DNA from: Symbiodinium natans
Lineage: Eukaryota; Sar; Dinophyceae; Suessiales; Symbiodiniaceae
Assembly (NCBI GenBank): GCA_905221605.1
Contig: CAJNDS010001813.1
Coordinates: 253,434-317,433, forward strand
DNA: 64,000 bases
Reading direction: 5' to 3'
Translations under genes and position numbers: made by a program
Shown: positions 1 through 10,183 of the stretch, in pieces
Layout: the number at the start of each line of letters is the position of its first letter
How positions within the stretch are numbered: the stretch's first letter is position 1
Notes under the pieces: model-generated
Databases searched by the model: none
The model's input: only the letters and a program-made list of their open reading frames with translations
What the model was told of the DNA's origin: nothing

Positions 1-390
1 GAAAGAGAAAGAGGAAGATGAAGAGAAAGATAAAAGACAGAGAATAAAGAGAAAGAGAAACAAAAATATCAAGAGAAAGAGAAAATGAAAACAAGGACGC
101 GGAGGAGAATAACAAGAAAGAAAAACAAAAAGATAAAGAGAAAGAGGAAATAAGGAAGCGCAGGAGAAGCAAGAGGAGAAAGAGAAAGACAAAGAAAAAG
201 AAACACTGGCAAGTAGGGAGAGGAAGGAACAAAGAAAGAAAAACAAAAAAAAACACGCGAGAGAGCGAGAGAGAGAGAGAGAGAGAGGAGAGCGACAAAG
301 ACAAAGACAAATAAAAATGGAAAGAGAGAAAGAGGAGAGAGACAAAAACAAAGGACAAAGACAAGGGAAAGAGAAGACAGTGCCAAGGTT
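1..390. repeat. Purine-rich (GA) low-complexity tract
   Basis: The plus strand is almost all A and G with short GAGAGA, AAAGAGA and AAACAAA blocks. A GA dinucleotide run lies near 262-290. The minus-strand frame through it encodes only Leu/Ser/Phe/Val low complexity and is not a gene. The tract ends at about 390, where the telomere-repeat mosaic begins. Confidence 0.85.
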
Positions 391-483
391 CAAGGTTTCG
401 TGCTTTGGGGGGGCGGGGGCCGGCCCGTGCCGCTAGGCCTGAATTTAGGGTTTAGGGTTTGGGGTTTGGGGTTTGGGGTTTAG

Positions 484-638
484 TAGGGCTACACTACCCC
501 CCTTAGGTTCCCCTCCACAATGGAGACTGTTTCGGGATAGCTAAGCCTAAATAAAGCTTTTAAGGCGGAATCCGGGGGGGGGGGGGGGGGGGGGCGGGGC
601 GGTAGTATAGAGGGGGGTAGTAGGGGGACCCATGACTA
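484..638 (+). repeat. Dispersed repeat copy, 'tagtatagaggggg' family
   Basis: A degenerate element begins near 'ggttcccctccacaatgg', passes 'gggatagctaagcct', contains a G run, and ends 'tagtatagaggggggtag'. Related copies lie at 2850-2998, 25166-25246 and 48180-48255. It may be a foldback element with a slippery G/C core. Confidence 0.45.
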
Positions 639-1196
639 TCTGAGGCCAGTACGAAACCAAGGACCAACCCCCCCCCCCCCCCTCCACCCAGCCCCCGCCC
701 CTTCCCCAAGCCCTGTGACCTGCAAAAGCAAGCCTTGGAGAGTGGGATGTTAGGGTTTAGGGTTTAGGGTTTAGGGCTTTACGACTCCTGGAGTGCCTTT
801 TTGTTAAGGTGGGCTAGGGTTTAAAAGTTTAAAGGGTTTAGGGTTTCGGGTTTCGAGTTCAGGGGTGTGGAAAGATAAAAGGTGGCGGCACTTCGTTCTT
901 AGGATCCGGCCTTTAGCATCCGTGATTAGCTAGACTGCACCACTAACCATACTACAACACGTGTCCCCTTATTGTGGTCAGCAATTCTGGGCTACCAAGT
1001 TAGCAGCAGTGCAAGCAAGTGGCAAAGAACTCGTCCCACTGGATATACTGGTCTCGAGTCGGAATTTCAATCTCCTCGAGTCAGAGTGAGCTTCGCTTGA
1101 GAGGGTTTGGGGACGCTCAGCCCCTAACCCTAAACCCTAGACCCCCCAAACCCTAAACCCTCAACCCTAACTTCAACTCATCCTCCTACTTCATAC

Positions 1197-1252
1197 CTGC
1201 AATGCCTCGATACCTGCGTTCTTGGGGACAAGGACGAATTCGAAGTGGTGGT
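1197..1252 (-). CDS. Exon-like island with FEFVLVPKNAG motif
   Basis: On the minus strand this reads FEFVLVPKNAGIEALQ and ends at a GTATGA donor. PKNAG resembles the P-loop phrase (PKNAGTS) of sulfotransferase-type proteins. That is one short motif and could be chance. The acceptor is not clear. Telomere-type repeat lies on both sides. Confidence 0.3.
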
Positions 1253-1404
1253 GAGGGTTTAGGGTGATTTGAGGGTTTGGGGCGTAGCGAGCCCCGTATC
1301 TCTGAAGAGAGCACACGATCTCCATGCGAGCCCAGCGAATGAACCACCTAGAGCCCCAAAACCCATGAACCACCTGAAGCCCTGAATTCCTAAAACCCTT
1401 AATT

Positions 1405-1491
1405 AGGGTTAGGGTTTAGGGTTTAGGGTTTAGGGTTTAGGGTTTAGGGTTTAGGGTTTAGGGTTTAGGGTTTAGGGTTTAGGGTTTAGGG
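1405..1491 (+). repeat. TTTAGGG array
   Basis: About twelve near-perfect heptamers with the G-rich strand on plus. Repeat resumes with variant units (TTTGGGG, TTGAGGG) at 1616-1675, after a unique island. Confidence 0.95.
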
Positions 1492-2085
1492 GTCCCTAAA
1501 AGCCACAACGGGCAAGATTCCCATGCGTCTGGATCTGCTTGGAGACCTGGCGCCTTCACCGTCCTCGCTGGGAGGAGTGACGCGGTGCTTATTTTGTTCA
1601 TCAGAGAGGGCCCTATGTTTAGGGTTTGGGGTTTAGGGTTTAGGGTTTGGGGTTTAGGGTTTGGGGTTGAGGGTTTCTGCTTCATTGTTGGGGATATCTT
1701 CAAAATCTTCAATTTCATTCCTTATTGGGAATTTAATATGACGAAAATGTAAAATCACAACCAACAAGGAGGTTTAGGCCCCGAGTTTCTATTCGAGGTG
1801 GCTCCCCATCGTCAAGCAGCGCTATGCTTTGGGCCTCCGGTGTCTTCCATACAAAGGTTCGCCTCTTTCGGAGCAAGGAATTCCTCAAGCCCCCGAGTTC
1901 AAAAACTCCAAAAGTTGGAGCCTTAACCTCCTAAAGCCCTAAACTCCTCAAGCCCTACTGCTACGAGGGGGGGAAAACAGCCCTAAACCCTAACCCCTCA
2001 CCCCTACCCCTAAACCCTAAAGCCTAGATCCTAGACCCTAGAACCTAACCCCTAAACCCTAAACCGCCCCCCCCCCCCCCACCCC

Positions 2086-2153
2086 ACAGCATCCTTGGCG
2101 TCAGCATGCCAACGGTGACGTTGTCCAGGATGAAGTTGCCAGGCTTCACGTTC
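2086..2153 (-). CDS. Exon-like island, NVKPGNFILDN
   Basis: The minus strand reads NVKPGNFILDNVTVGML after a 'tgccag' acceptor. VKPxNxxL resembles the catalytic loop of protein kinases, with Asn replacing the usual Asp. FILDNVTV also resembles beta-sandwich carbohydrate-binding modules. The plus strand is open here too, with good splice sites (ccacag at 2089 and gttag at 2166), so the strand is uncertain. Confidence 0.28.
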
Positions 2154-2190
2154 CTGGCAGCGCAAGTTAGGTTCAGGGTTCAGGGTTCAG

Positions 2191-2267
2191 GGCTCGAAGC
2201 TGCATTTGACTACCCGGAGTCCGTCCCAACGTGCCCGCTCCTGGCTTTGTGCAAGCTGCCCGGCAAG
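2191..2267 (+). CDS. Exon-like island, plus strand
   Basis: A 77-base island between 'gggttcag' and 'gtcagaag' reads AAFDYPESVPTCPLLALCK in one frame. Both splice dinucleotides are present. Function unknown. The preceding plus-strand island would leave an intron of only about 25 bases, so at most one of the two plus-strand readings is likely right. Confidence 0.28.
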
Positions 2268-2849
2268 GTCAGAAGGCTCAGTAGCCCTAAACCCTTAACC
2301 CTAAACCCCAAACCCTAACCCTACACCCTAAACCTCTCTTACTATGTATATTTAAACCTTAAGGTCATTCGTGGTCAAGGCACAAGGCTTCGTGGACAAG
2401 GCAAGCTTGCCCCCTCTCCCCCCTCCCCTCCCCCTCCCCTGCCTTGTCCACTTGCTGATGAAAAATTCTAACTTTATATTTCCTACTGTTTTGGGATTCT
2501 CTGGGTGGGTGGGTGGGTTTTTCTAGAGTCGAAGCAGTGGCTCTACTAGAGAATGCTTGACCCGGAGCTGCTTGAACCCGAAGCCCTAAACCCTAAATCC
2601 AATGTAGGGGCTTAGGGTTGCAAGGGTTTCTGGCTCGTTGGCTCTTTGGGTTTAGGCTTAGCCTTCTCATAAGGGCTACGTATACCTCCTAAACTTTTTA
2701 AGGGGGCGGTCTTTCCCAGGTAGCACGGGTCCCAAGTCGCCAGAGATCAGCTTTTCGTAGGAGCTGATAGGGGCACCGATCACCAGGCCAGCACGCTGGA
2801 CTACAGAAGCCCCTAAAACCTAAAACCTAAACCCTAAACCCCAAACCCT

Positions 2850-2998
2850 ACTACCCCCCTCTTTCCTACCCCCCCTAGTTCCCCTCCCCACAAAAAAAAG
2901 GCTATGTAGGGATAACTAACCAAATTCTTATTTTAAGGGGGAACCTAGTTAGGGGGGAGGGGGGGTAATTTATAGGGGGGGGTAGTAGGGATCCTAAC
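2850..2998 (+). repeat. Dispersed repeat copy, 'tagtatagaggggg' family
   Basis: A degenerate copy of the 484-638 family: C-rich left part, a central 'gggataactaaccaa', and a G-rich right part ending 'gggggggtagtaggga'. The C-rich start and G-rich end are roughly complementary. Confidence 0.4.
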
Positions 2999-3010
2999 GA
3001 TACACCCGGA

Positions 3011-3070
3011 ACCCTCAACCCTAAACCCTAAACCCTAAACCCTAAACCCTAAACCCTAAACCCTAAACCC
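3011..3070 (-). repeat. CCCTAAA array
   Basis: Eight near-perfect heptamers with the C-rich strand on plus. Confidence 0.95.
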
Positions 3071-3137
3071 AAGCCCTTTGAAAAGGATTTAGGGGCTTAG
3101 GGTTGCAAGGGTTAGGACTCCGTGGCTCTTTTAAGCG

Positions 3138-3386
3138 GTTTAGGGTTTAGGGTTTAGGGTTTAGGGTTTAGGGTTTAGGGTTCCCCTTGCATGCCACGTA
3201 TCCCCAGCAGTTGACTGATGGAGCCGCGTTGAGGCGCCACGAAGGCCTGCTTGGGGGGGGGGGGGGTTTAGGGTTTAGGGTTTAGGGTTTAAGGGTTTAA
3301 GGGTTTAAGGGTTTAAGGGTTTGAGGGTTTGAGGGTTTGAGGGTTTCAGGGTTTAGGGTTTAAGGTTTTAGGGTTTTAGGGTTTAG
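3138..3386 (+). repeat. TTTAGGG arrays with TTTAAGGG and TTTGAGGG runs
   Basis: Two arrays flank a 60-base unique island with a G run (3182-3266). In the right array the units change in blocks: TTTAGGG, then TTTAAGGG repeated four times, then TTTGAGGG repeated three times. This points to local tandem amplification. Confidence 0.9.
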
Positions 3387-3959
3387 GGTCCGTTGATCTC
3401 TCGGCACAGGTTGTTGGGGTTTAGAGCTGGGTTGGGGGGTTTGGGGTTTAGGGTATGGGGGCTTCGGGAAACCCCAAACCCTGAACCGCATGAGGGGCGC
3501 GTTTTGTTCTTGGGGCTGCGGGGGGGAGGGGGGAGGGACAGCAACTTTCATTGCTGCCTGTTGCGTTCCACATTTCTGCCCACCCTCCAGCCCCCCTTGT
3601 CTTCGGGTTTAGTGCTTTTGGGATTTTTTCCTCCTGGTTCTCTGTCGGGGATGGGGGAATGAGGTACCCTGTATTATCCTCTTAAGGGTATCTATAGGGG
3701 GACATAGGGAGCCTCATTCCCATTCATTCCCTCATTCCCTACTAAGAACCAGCCTGACCCGAAACCCGAAACCCGAAACCCTAAACCCTAAACCCTAAAC
3801 CCTAAACCCTCACTTACAACCTGAGAAAAGCTGCAACAATGTTGCTTTTAGGATTTTCAGGGTCTTCAGGGTTTAGGGCCCCTGGGATGACAGGAACCAC
3901 TCTACCGCAGCCTCAATCTTGAGCTAAGGCGAGGAATGTCGACACTCAACACTACATCC

Positions 3960-4096
3960 CTAAACCCTGAACCCTAAACCCTAAACACCCTAAACCCTAA
4001 ACCCTAAACCCTAAACCCTAAACCCTAAACCCTAAACCCTAAACCCTAAACCCTAAACCCTAAACCCTAAACCCTAAACCCTAAACCCTAACCCTA
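3960..4096 (-). repeat. CCCTAAA array
   Basis: About nineteen heptamers, nearly perfect. This is one of the longer homogeneous arrays in the left half. Confidence 0.95.
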
Positions 4097-4359
4097 GCGG
4101 TACCTGCAGTGCGCTCCCTAAGCCCTAAGTTCCAGAATGTGTGAGCATCCCAAAAGCCCCCTACAATTAAAGCCCCCGAAAATCTTGAGAAGGTTCACCC
4201 CTACACTCTTAACCCTAGACCCTAAACCTGCAAAAGGTTTAGGGGGTTTTGGGGTTTGGCCTTAGGGGTCCTAAACCCTAAACCCTAAAGCCCTGATGGG
4301 GTGTAGGGGTTAGGGTTTCGGATTCGCCCCAGCCTCCTCTTTGTCGAGGACTTTGTCAC

Positions 4360-4389
4360 CTGAGCGTTGCGCACAACCGTCCGGGAAAG
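4360..4389 (-). CDS. Micro-exon-like island, LSRTVVRNAQ
   Basis: Thirty bases (ten codons) on the minus strand lie between a 'gttgcag' acceptor and a GTGACA donor. The frame stays open beyond the donor. Function unknown. Confidence 0.25.
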
Positions 4390-4499
4390 CTGCAACATCG
4401 ATTGTAGGGCATATAGGGATTATGGTTTCATGCATTTAGAGGTTTAGGGGTTTGGGGGTTTGGGCGGTTTAGGGTTTGGCTGCAGAATTTGTGGGTACG

Positions 4500-4612
4500 T
4501 ATACCTACTAATTTCTTAAGAACCGTTTAAGAACCCTCCAACAAATAGACAGATTCTTCCTTCCTAAGGGTAATATAGAGATTGCTATTTTAAGCAAATA
4601 GCAGGTATACCT
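4500..4612. mobile_element. Diverged foldback element (family of 9312-9420)
   Basis: It shares 'ctactaat..cttaagaac', 'attcttcctt' and 'aagggtaatatag' with the well-preserved hairpin at 9312-9420. Its own arms are heavily diverged. Confidence 0.4.
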
Positions 4613-4851
4613 AAGGATCTCGGAAGAGGCTTTGTAAACCCTAAAAACCTGCCAAAACCCAAAAGACCCTGAAAACCATCAAAGCCCTAAAAACCCTAAA
4701 GACCTGAATGCCACAAAAGCCCTAAAAAACCCTAAAAGTCCACAGGCAAGTTGTAACACACGCAAGGCAGGCTCTCCAAACTAGGGTCCCTTTAGGGGGG
4801 ACAAGGGTTACGCAGGCATAGGATTTGCTTGCTAAGTCCATCTCATCAACC

Positions 4852-4881
4852 CCCCCCCCCCCCCCCAAAAAAAAAAAAAAA
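4852..4881. repeat. Poly-C/poly-A junction
   Basis: A run of C passes directly into a run of A. The same C-then-A junction recurs at 7156-7191, near 39690, and at 39774-39814. It looks like a slippage-prone structure. Confidence 0.85.
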
Positions 4882-4899
4882 TAGGGTTCATTTGTTTGT

Positions 4900-5018
4900 T
4901 TAGGTTTAGGGTTTAGGGTTTAGGGTTTAGGGTTTAGGGTTTAGGGTTTAGGGTTTAGGGTTTAGGGTTTCGGGTTTCGGGTTTCGGGTTTAGGGGGTTT
5001 AGGGTTTAGGGTTTAGGG
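4900..5018 (+). repeat. TTTAGGG array with TTTCGGG block
   Basis: About fourteen units, including a block of TTTCGGG units near 4970-4988. Confidence 0.93.
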
Positions 5019-5135
5019 CCCCAAAATTTAGGGTTTGCATTTACCCGAACCCCTCCCCCCTTTAGAGTTTGAGGCCTGGGGTTTAGGGATAACCCCGAAT
5101 CCCTCAACCTGGAAGGGCCTTAAATCCCCTTAAGC

Positions 5136-5208
5136 CCGCCAGGTCGCGCTTGAGGATGCGACCGAGGAAGAGAACCTCCCCTGCTTCCACCTCTGTGTTT
5201 GCGGAGGC
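5136..5208 (-). CDS. Exon-like island, TEVEAGEVLFLGRILKRDL
   Basis: The minus strand reads ASANTEVEAGEVLFLG and then RILKRDLA between a 'gtgcaag' acceptor and a GC-type donor (GG|GCTTAAG). Composition is protein-like and both edges are plausible splice sites. Its TEV-(x)-G phrase loosely resembles the island at 10713-10795. Function unknown. Confidence 0.42.
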
Positions 5209-5504
5209 CTTGCACACAGGGGACTTCAGTAGGGTTCAGGGTTCAGGGTTCAGCCTGGTTCAGGGTTCAGGGTTCAGGGTTTAGGGTTTAAGGTTTAGGG
5301 CTTTAGGGCTTAGGTTTAGGCTTTACAAGTGGGCTTCTATAGGGTTTAGGGTTGAGGGTTGCACACAGGTGGACCCTGGAGCCGTCGAGGTTTCAATTAG
5401 ATTTAGGGTTCCTCTGAGGGGTTTTCCCAAGTTGCGGACAACTCAAAGCGGAATGCTCCCTGAGTGGGCGGACGGGTTTTTTTAAGATGTGGCAGTGGGT
5501 CAAA

Positions 5505-5995
5505 AGTCGGGTTGTCGCGGGGGGTCCGCCCCCCCCTCTGTTACAAGCCTTGTCGCGGGCAGCTTGTTTCATACCTTTGTCGCGCCGCTACTTTGAACCC
5601 AATTTTCTTATTTGGGTTTTGTAAGGGTTTAGGGTAAAGGGTTTAGGTTTAGGGTTGGGGTTTCGGGGATTTTACCGGAGAGCCATTAAATATAAACACT
5701 GGGCTTCTCGTTCAAGGTTGTCCTACGGATGGGCACCTGCTGGCTCGAGCAGTCGCGCGGGTTGTCGCGGGTATGTCGCGCCCTGTCGCAGGCCTTGTCG
5801 CGGACTTAGAGTGAAAGTTGCTGCAGACACGCATCAAGGTCGCATCGAGACTGGCAATGAGAAAATTCAATGGTATTGCTCTCTTGTCGGGGGGGGGGTT
5901 GTAGCCTTGTCGCGGGGAGGGTTGTCGCGGACACGGCACGTCTGTTACAAACCTTTGTCGCGGAGGGACCCCCCGGTGCCTGTTACAAGCCCGGA
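5505..5995 (+). repeat. Cluster of TTGTCGCGG nonamers
   Basis: Perfect copies of TTGTCGCGG start at 5512, 5550, 5762, 5795, 5907, 5932 and 5955, with near copies between. CTGTTACAA-A/G-CC precedes it at 5538, 5942 and 5981. Frames on both strands are open (about 113-127 codons) but look like repeat translation. The cluster is not telomere-related and is unlike the rest of the window. Confidence 0.7.
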
Positions 5996-6266
5996 AAAAA
6001 AACTCACTGCCATGTGGCGCCACATCCCTAAGCCCTAAACCCTCAACCCTCAACCCTAAACCCTAAACCCTAAACCCTTACTAAGTCAGAGGGGCCGCGC
6101 CCTAGAAAAGCCCTAGATTCCTAGATCTTTGTGGGATGGTGAGGGCCCCTAAACCCTAAACCCTAAACCCTTTAAGCCTAAACCCTAAAACTTCCAAAAA
6201 GGGTGGGCGGATGTTGGGCAGAGTGGTTAAAAAGCAGATGAGGCGCCGAGCCGGTCCTCTCATCAA

Positions 6267-6329
6267 GTTAGGGCTTAGGGCTTAGGGTTTAGGGTTTAGG
6301 GTTTAGGGTTTAGGGTTTAGGGTTTAGGG
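6267..6329 (+). repeat. TTTAGGG array
   Basis: About nine units; the first two are CTTAGGG. Confidence 0.93.
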
Positions 6330-6413
6330 GTCCTGTCCTCATGAGTGGTCCCCCCACACGTAGCACCTAGACTACAACTGATCATACTGGCTCTTAGGAG
6401 GGAGGAGGGGTAC

Positions 6414-6540
6414 ATTATATATATATATATATATATACATATTCATATTCATATACATATACATATACATATAGATATGTGTATATGTATATATACATAT
6501 ACAGGTATCTATCTATAATATATATATATATATATAGAAT
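6414..6540. repeat. AT-rich microsatellite
   Basis: TA runs at both ends flank CATATA and CATATT units. The stretch is largely self-complementary. Confidence 0.9.
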
Positions 6541-6784
6541 ATGGGAGGTTTAGGCTTCAGGGTTCAGGGTTGAGGGTTGAGGGTTTAGGGCTTAAGGGCC
6601 TAGATCCACAACCAGGAAGTACTTGCAAGGTTGTTCGGGGCCGTGCTGATTGTGGGGGAGGGGATTGGCCTCTCAACAGACTTCGGGATTTCATTTGAGT
6701 GTTGTCGTGCTTTGCTACGTCCCGGAGGAACCAGGGACGAACAAGTCACACACACACATAAGCCCTAAACCCTAAACCCTAAAC

Positions 6785-6841
6785 TCCGGAGGCCTTCCAC
6801 TGCGACACCTGGTAGGTGTGCTCAGTCTTCATGGCCATGTC
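6785..6841 (-). CDS. Exon-like island, MAMKTEHTYQVSQWKASG
   Basis: Exactly 57 bases on the minus strand, read in one frame as 19 residues. The acceptor is 'caaaacttag'. The donor is the first base of a telomere-type array, so the intron begins GTTTAGGG. This is one of the cleanest cases of an array starting at an exon edge. The QWK phrase recurs at 53249-53307. Function unknown. Confidence 0.45.
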
Positions 6842-6889
6842 CTAAGTTTTGAAAGCCAGCTAGGGGCCTCAATGTTTAGTTGGAATGAG

Positions 6890-7023
6890 GGCTAGGGTTT
6901 AGGGTTTAGGGCTTAGGGCTTAGGGCTTAGGGCTTAGGGCTTAGGGCTTAGGGCTTAGGGCTTAGGGCTTAGGGCTTAGGGCGTAGGGTTTAGGGTTTAG
7001 GGTTTAGGGTTTAGGGTTTAGGG
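6890..7023 (+). repeat. CTTAGGG / TTTAGGG array
   Basis: A homogeneous run of about ten CTTAGGG units is sandwiched between TTTAGGG units. Confidence 0.93.
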
Positions 7024-8041
7024 GGGTTTTGGGTTTAGGGCTTCCGTGTAGGGTTTAGGGTCTAGGGTACTTTGGGTCGTTTGCTTTCTGGGTACCAAGG
7101 GGTGCTTAGGCCTTATAAACCCGAAACAAAACATCGAAATGCTAAACCATACTCCCCCCCCCCCCCCCCCCCAAAAAAAAAAAAAAAAAAAATAAAAAAA
7201 GGTAGGTACTCGGGGAAGATGGGGATTCTCACGGGGTTTATTGGGAACATAGTTGGGCGTCTTTAGGGTTTGGGGTTTAGGGTTTAGGGCTTCAAGGCTG
7301 AACCCGAATCTCTTTGCAAAAAGGCCCTAATAGCCCCTCCCCTAGGAACTAAGGGCTCAATAACCCTTCAGTAAGGAGTCCTTAAGGTACTAAGGAGTCA
7401 TTGTTTATATAGGGATCCTTTGCATAAATTCAAGGTCTATTCCTTTATCAAGGGGTATTGAGGCTCCCTGTGAACTTCTGGATTTTTTGTGAGCTTCGTG
7501 TCGGTCTCCGAACATGCCCAGAAGCTGCGATCTTGCTGAGTCCAGGATGGGGAGAGGGCGGGTTTAGGTAATGAGGGTTTAGGGTTTAGGGTTTAGGGGT
7601 TTAGGGTTTAGGGTTTCGGGTTTAGGGTGTTTGGTTGAGGGTTTCTTCGGGTGGTTTCTGAGTTCTGGGGCATCGGCCCCGCAAGCCCACTTCGAAGGCT
7701 ACAGCCCTGAAAACCATTACCCAAAGAGCCCAATACCCCGTAAATAAGGAATATACCTGATCAATCTTAAAAAAAAACAAATTAGGGATCCTCATACGAT
7801 TCAAGGTACCCCTTAGTCAAGGGGTATTGGGCTCTCTGGGTAGATTCAGAGGTGAGGGCTTCCCTACTAGCTGGAGAAACCGCGCGGCCTGAATCCGAAG
7901 TGAGATCTACCTGGCACCCCCAAACCCTAGGCCTGTAATTTGCAGCGCACGGCCCCAGCCGCAGTACATATCTGAGGACCCGAACACCCTACAAAACTAA
8001 ACCCCAAACCCTAAAACCCTTAACATCCCTTAACGTCACAG

Positions 8042-8120
8042 ACCGCAAGGGGCAGTCGAGCGACGAAGAAGTGCAATCCCCTCAGGGCTCCACTGCCCAG
8101 AGATGGAGTGACGCCTGGGG
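8042..8120 (+). CDS. Exon-like island, plus strand, acidic/polar
   Basis: A 79-base island after 'aacgtcacag' and before GTCGGA reads QSSDEEVQSPQGSTAQRW in one frame. The minus strand is also open. Function unknown. Confidence 0.33.
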
Positions 8121-8481
8121 GTCGGATCACCTGCGAACTGCAGCTTTTGGGTTTTTTCTGGGGGGCTCTCTTCGGGTCCTTTCTTGGGGGGCCTTTTCGG
8201 GGGCTTCAGGACTAGAAATTGAATTCTGAAAGTCTCGGAGTTCTGACCCTAGGCCCACCCTGAGATCGTGAGGTCAAGAGGGAACTTTTGCAACCCGCAT
8301 CAAACTTATGCACAAACCTAAGGGTCCATGTTCTTAAACCATACATACGTGGCTCCAAGGTCATCATGGAAGGGCGGCAATATGGGTGAAGCTCATGTGT
8401 GCTAGGTAAACCAATGCCCTAAACCCTAAACAAGCGAAGACTACGACACCCCATTTCGCAAATTCCACCCCAACGAAAACT

Positions 8482-8592
8482 CGACCCCAGAGTGCTGTAG
8501 GAATCAGAAGGGTGCCCTTTTTGGCTTACAGGGGCTTATAAGGGAACCTAAACCCCAAACAAGGGAATCAAGGCCTACTCTGGGTCCGGGGA
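8482..8592. mobile_element. ~110-bp element, 'gggtgccctttttgg' family
   Basis: The order is 'cccagagt', 'aggaat', 'agaagggtgcccttttt', 'ggggcttataagggaac', 'aagggaatcaaggcctac', 'tctgggtcc'. The termini are complementary. Other copies lie at 13943, 16961, 47114, 49446 and 49944. Confidence 0.65.
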
Positions 8593-9213
8593 AAGCCTGG
8601 GCCACCAAGGGGCATGGTACTCTATGATGGCGACGCCCACATCATACTGGATGATGTGTCCAGGCTGCAGTCGCCTAGTTGCGGGAAGTGAAAGTTTATG
8701 AGCTTGAGGGATGTGCGTGCATGTGCGTGTAGGGATGGGGTTTATGGCTTCGGGACTAGATGGCTAGCTCTCCAAATATGACACCTTTCGGGGGTGCCCC
8801 TTGATACACACTGTCACTGCTTTCTACCTGAACCCTAAACCCTAACCCTAAACCCGCTGTGGTATGCAAGCTCGTCTGTTTTCAGCTGCTGCGGAACCGA
8901 CTTTTTGCTTGAGAACCACCCAAGAAAATATCCTCATAACGCAACAAACGTTTCTTTTTTCTTGGTTTGTGAGTTTTGGGGATTCTTAGGCAAAACCTAT
9001 ACGGGAGCCAGAACCTACCGGGGAGTGCGCTGCTCCCCTGCAACCTCAACTCAAACCCTGACAGCGACCCTCCAGGTGAGTTGGCGTGAATTTCGGGCAG
9101 CGTAAGTTTAGGGGAAAGGATGGCTTTAACAAGCGAGATCTCTTAGGGTTTTAGGGTTTGTGGGGTTTTAGGGGTTTAGGGTTCTCGGGTGTTAAAGGGT
9201 TTTGGGGTATTGC

Positions 9214-9269
9214 CGGTATTGCTGACAAGTGTCGTGAGAAGCTTGGTCACAGTGCCCTCGGCATCCGTC
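9214..9269 (-). CDS. Exon-like island, TDAEGTVTKLLTTLVSNT
   Basis: On the minus strand, after 'gggcttccag', it reads TDAEGTVTKLLTTLVSNT and ends at a GC-type donor (G|GCAATA). Composition is strongly protein-like. Function unknown. Confidence 0.42.
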
Positions 9270-9311
9270 CTGGAAGCCCTACATCCAAATCGCGTCGAAG
9301 CCTAAGGCTAC

Positions 9312-9420
9312 ACTACTAATTGCTTAAGAACCCCGAAAGAATAAAAACATTCTTCCTTATTAAGGGTAATATAGGGATTTATTGCTTTTATTCTTTTGGG
9401 GTTCTTAAGCAACTAGTAGT
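9312..9420. mobile_element. Foldback (MITE-like) element, 35-bp arms
   Basis: The left arm 9312-9346 and right arm 9386-9420 are inverted repeats with two mismatches in 35. The loop is about 40 bases. It has no coding capacity. TACAC occurs beside both ends and may be a short target duplication. Confidence 0.8.
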
Positions 9421-9981
9421 ACACAGGTAGACTCCACAACCAACCGCAAAAAAGCCTAGACCAGTAGATATCCAGGAGCACCAAACCCCAAACTCTTTCT
9501 TCTACAAGGCGTGCCGCAACCCTGTAATTCTGTGCTAGTCTTGGGGGTTGGGGGGAGGGGGGAGGAGTAAAGTTGTCAATGCCGCACATTTCGCACTCTT
9601 CCACGTTCAAGAGTATGCCCTTGCCGGTGAACTTGTGAATACTTTGGCAGGGTTGTAAGGTACCAACGCGCATGCAAAATTTCAACGCAACCGAGACCCC
9701 CGAAACTCTACACTCCTGCCAACACAATTCCGAACCTGAGCTGGCACTACTGGCTGTTGTGCTTGCTCGATCTGCTGAGGAGTTCAGGCTTTGGGCGTGA
9801 AAGGTTTAATGTCTGGAGGTTCAGGCTTCGAAGGTTTGGTACGGGGTTGACGAGGAGATTTAGGGTTTAGGGTTCAGGGGTTTGTTCTAGCAATTCGACG
9901 CTCCACCAGCCTTTCCTGTCGCTGCTACTCCCAACTGTCCTTCACCCTCAGGCTCCATGTACCTACACAGGGAACACCTAC

Positions 9982-10033
9982 CTCGTCAAGCACCTCCTGC
10001 ATGCCCGCATGCTTCCAACTGCGCAAAGTGCTC
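9982..10033 (-). CDS. Exon-like island, STLRSWKHAGMQEVLDE
   Basis: Fifty-two bases on the minus strand lie between 'ggttggag' and the strong donor GTAGGT. Just beyond it a second possible island (about 9910-9967) reads YMEPEGEGQLGVAATG. Function unknown. Confidence 0.4.
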
Positions 10034-10072
10034 CTCCAACCCGGGTTCAGGGTTTAGGGCTTAGGGTGTATT

Positions 10073-10183
10073 CCTAAATATGATCTTCTTAAACCCAGCA
10101 GGGGAAGACATGAAATATCCGTATTCCTAAATATGAACCTCCTAAACCCAGCAAGGGAAGACATGAAATATCCCAAGGGCCCA
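10073..10183. repeat. Tandem pair of an 'aatatga..agacatgaaat' element
   Basis: Two copies of about 50 bp each run 'tcctaaatatga', 'ctaaacccagca', 'gggaagacatgaaatatcc'. Related single copies lie at 39055-39104 and 53157-53215, and an interrupted one at 51190-51290. Confidence 0.7.

Noticed and set aside
69-386. 105-codon minus-strand ORF rich in Leu/Ser/Phe
   Set aside because: It is the translation of a purine-rich low-complexity tract.
1-5018. Chromosome end (true telomere)
   Set aside because: Array orientation flips many times, arrays are short, and unique islands continue through the window. The first 390 bases are GA-rich, not telomeric.
5655-6053. Overlapping 127- and 113-codon ORFs on both strands
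   Set aside because: They run through the TTGTCGCGG cluster and CCCTAAA units. Neither shows domain-like sequence.
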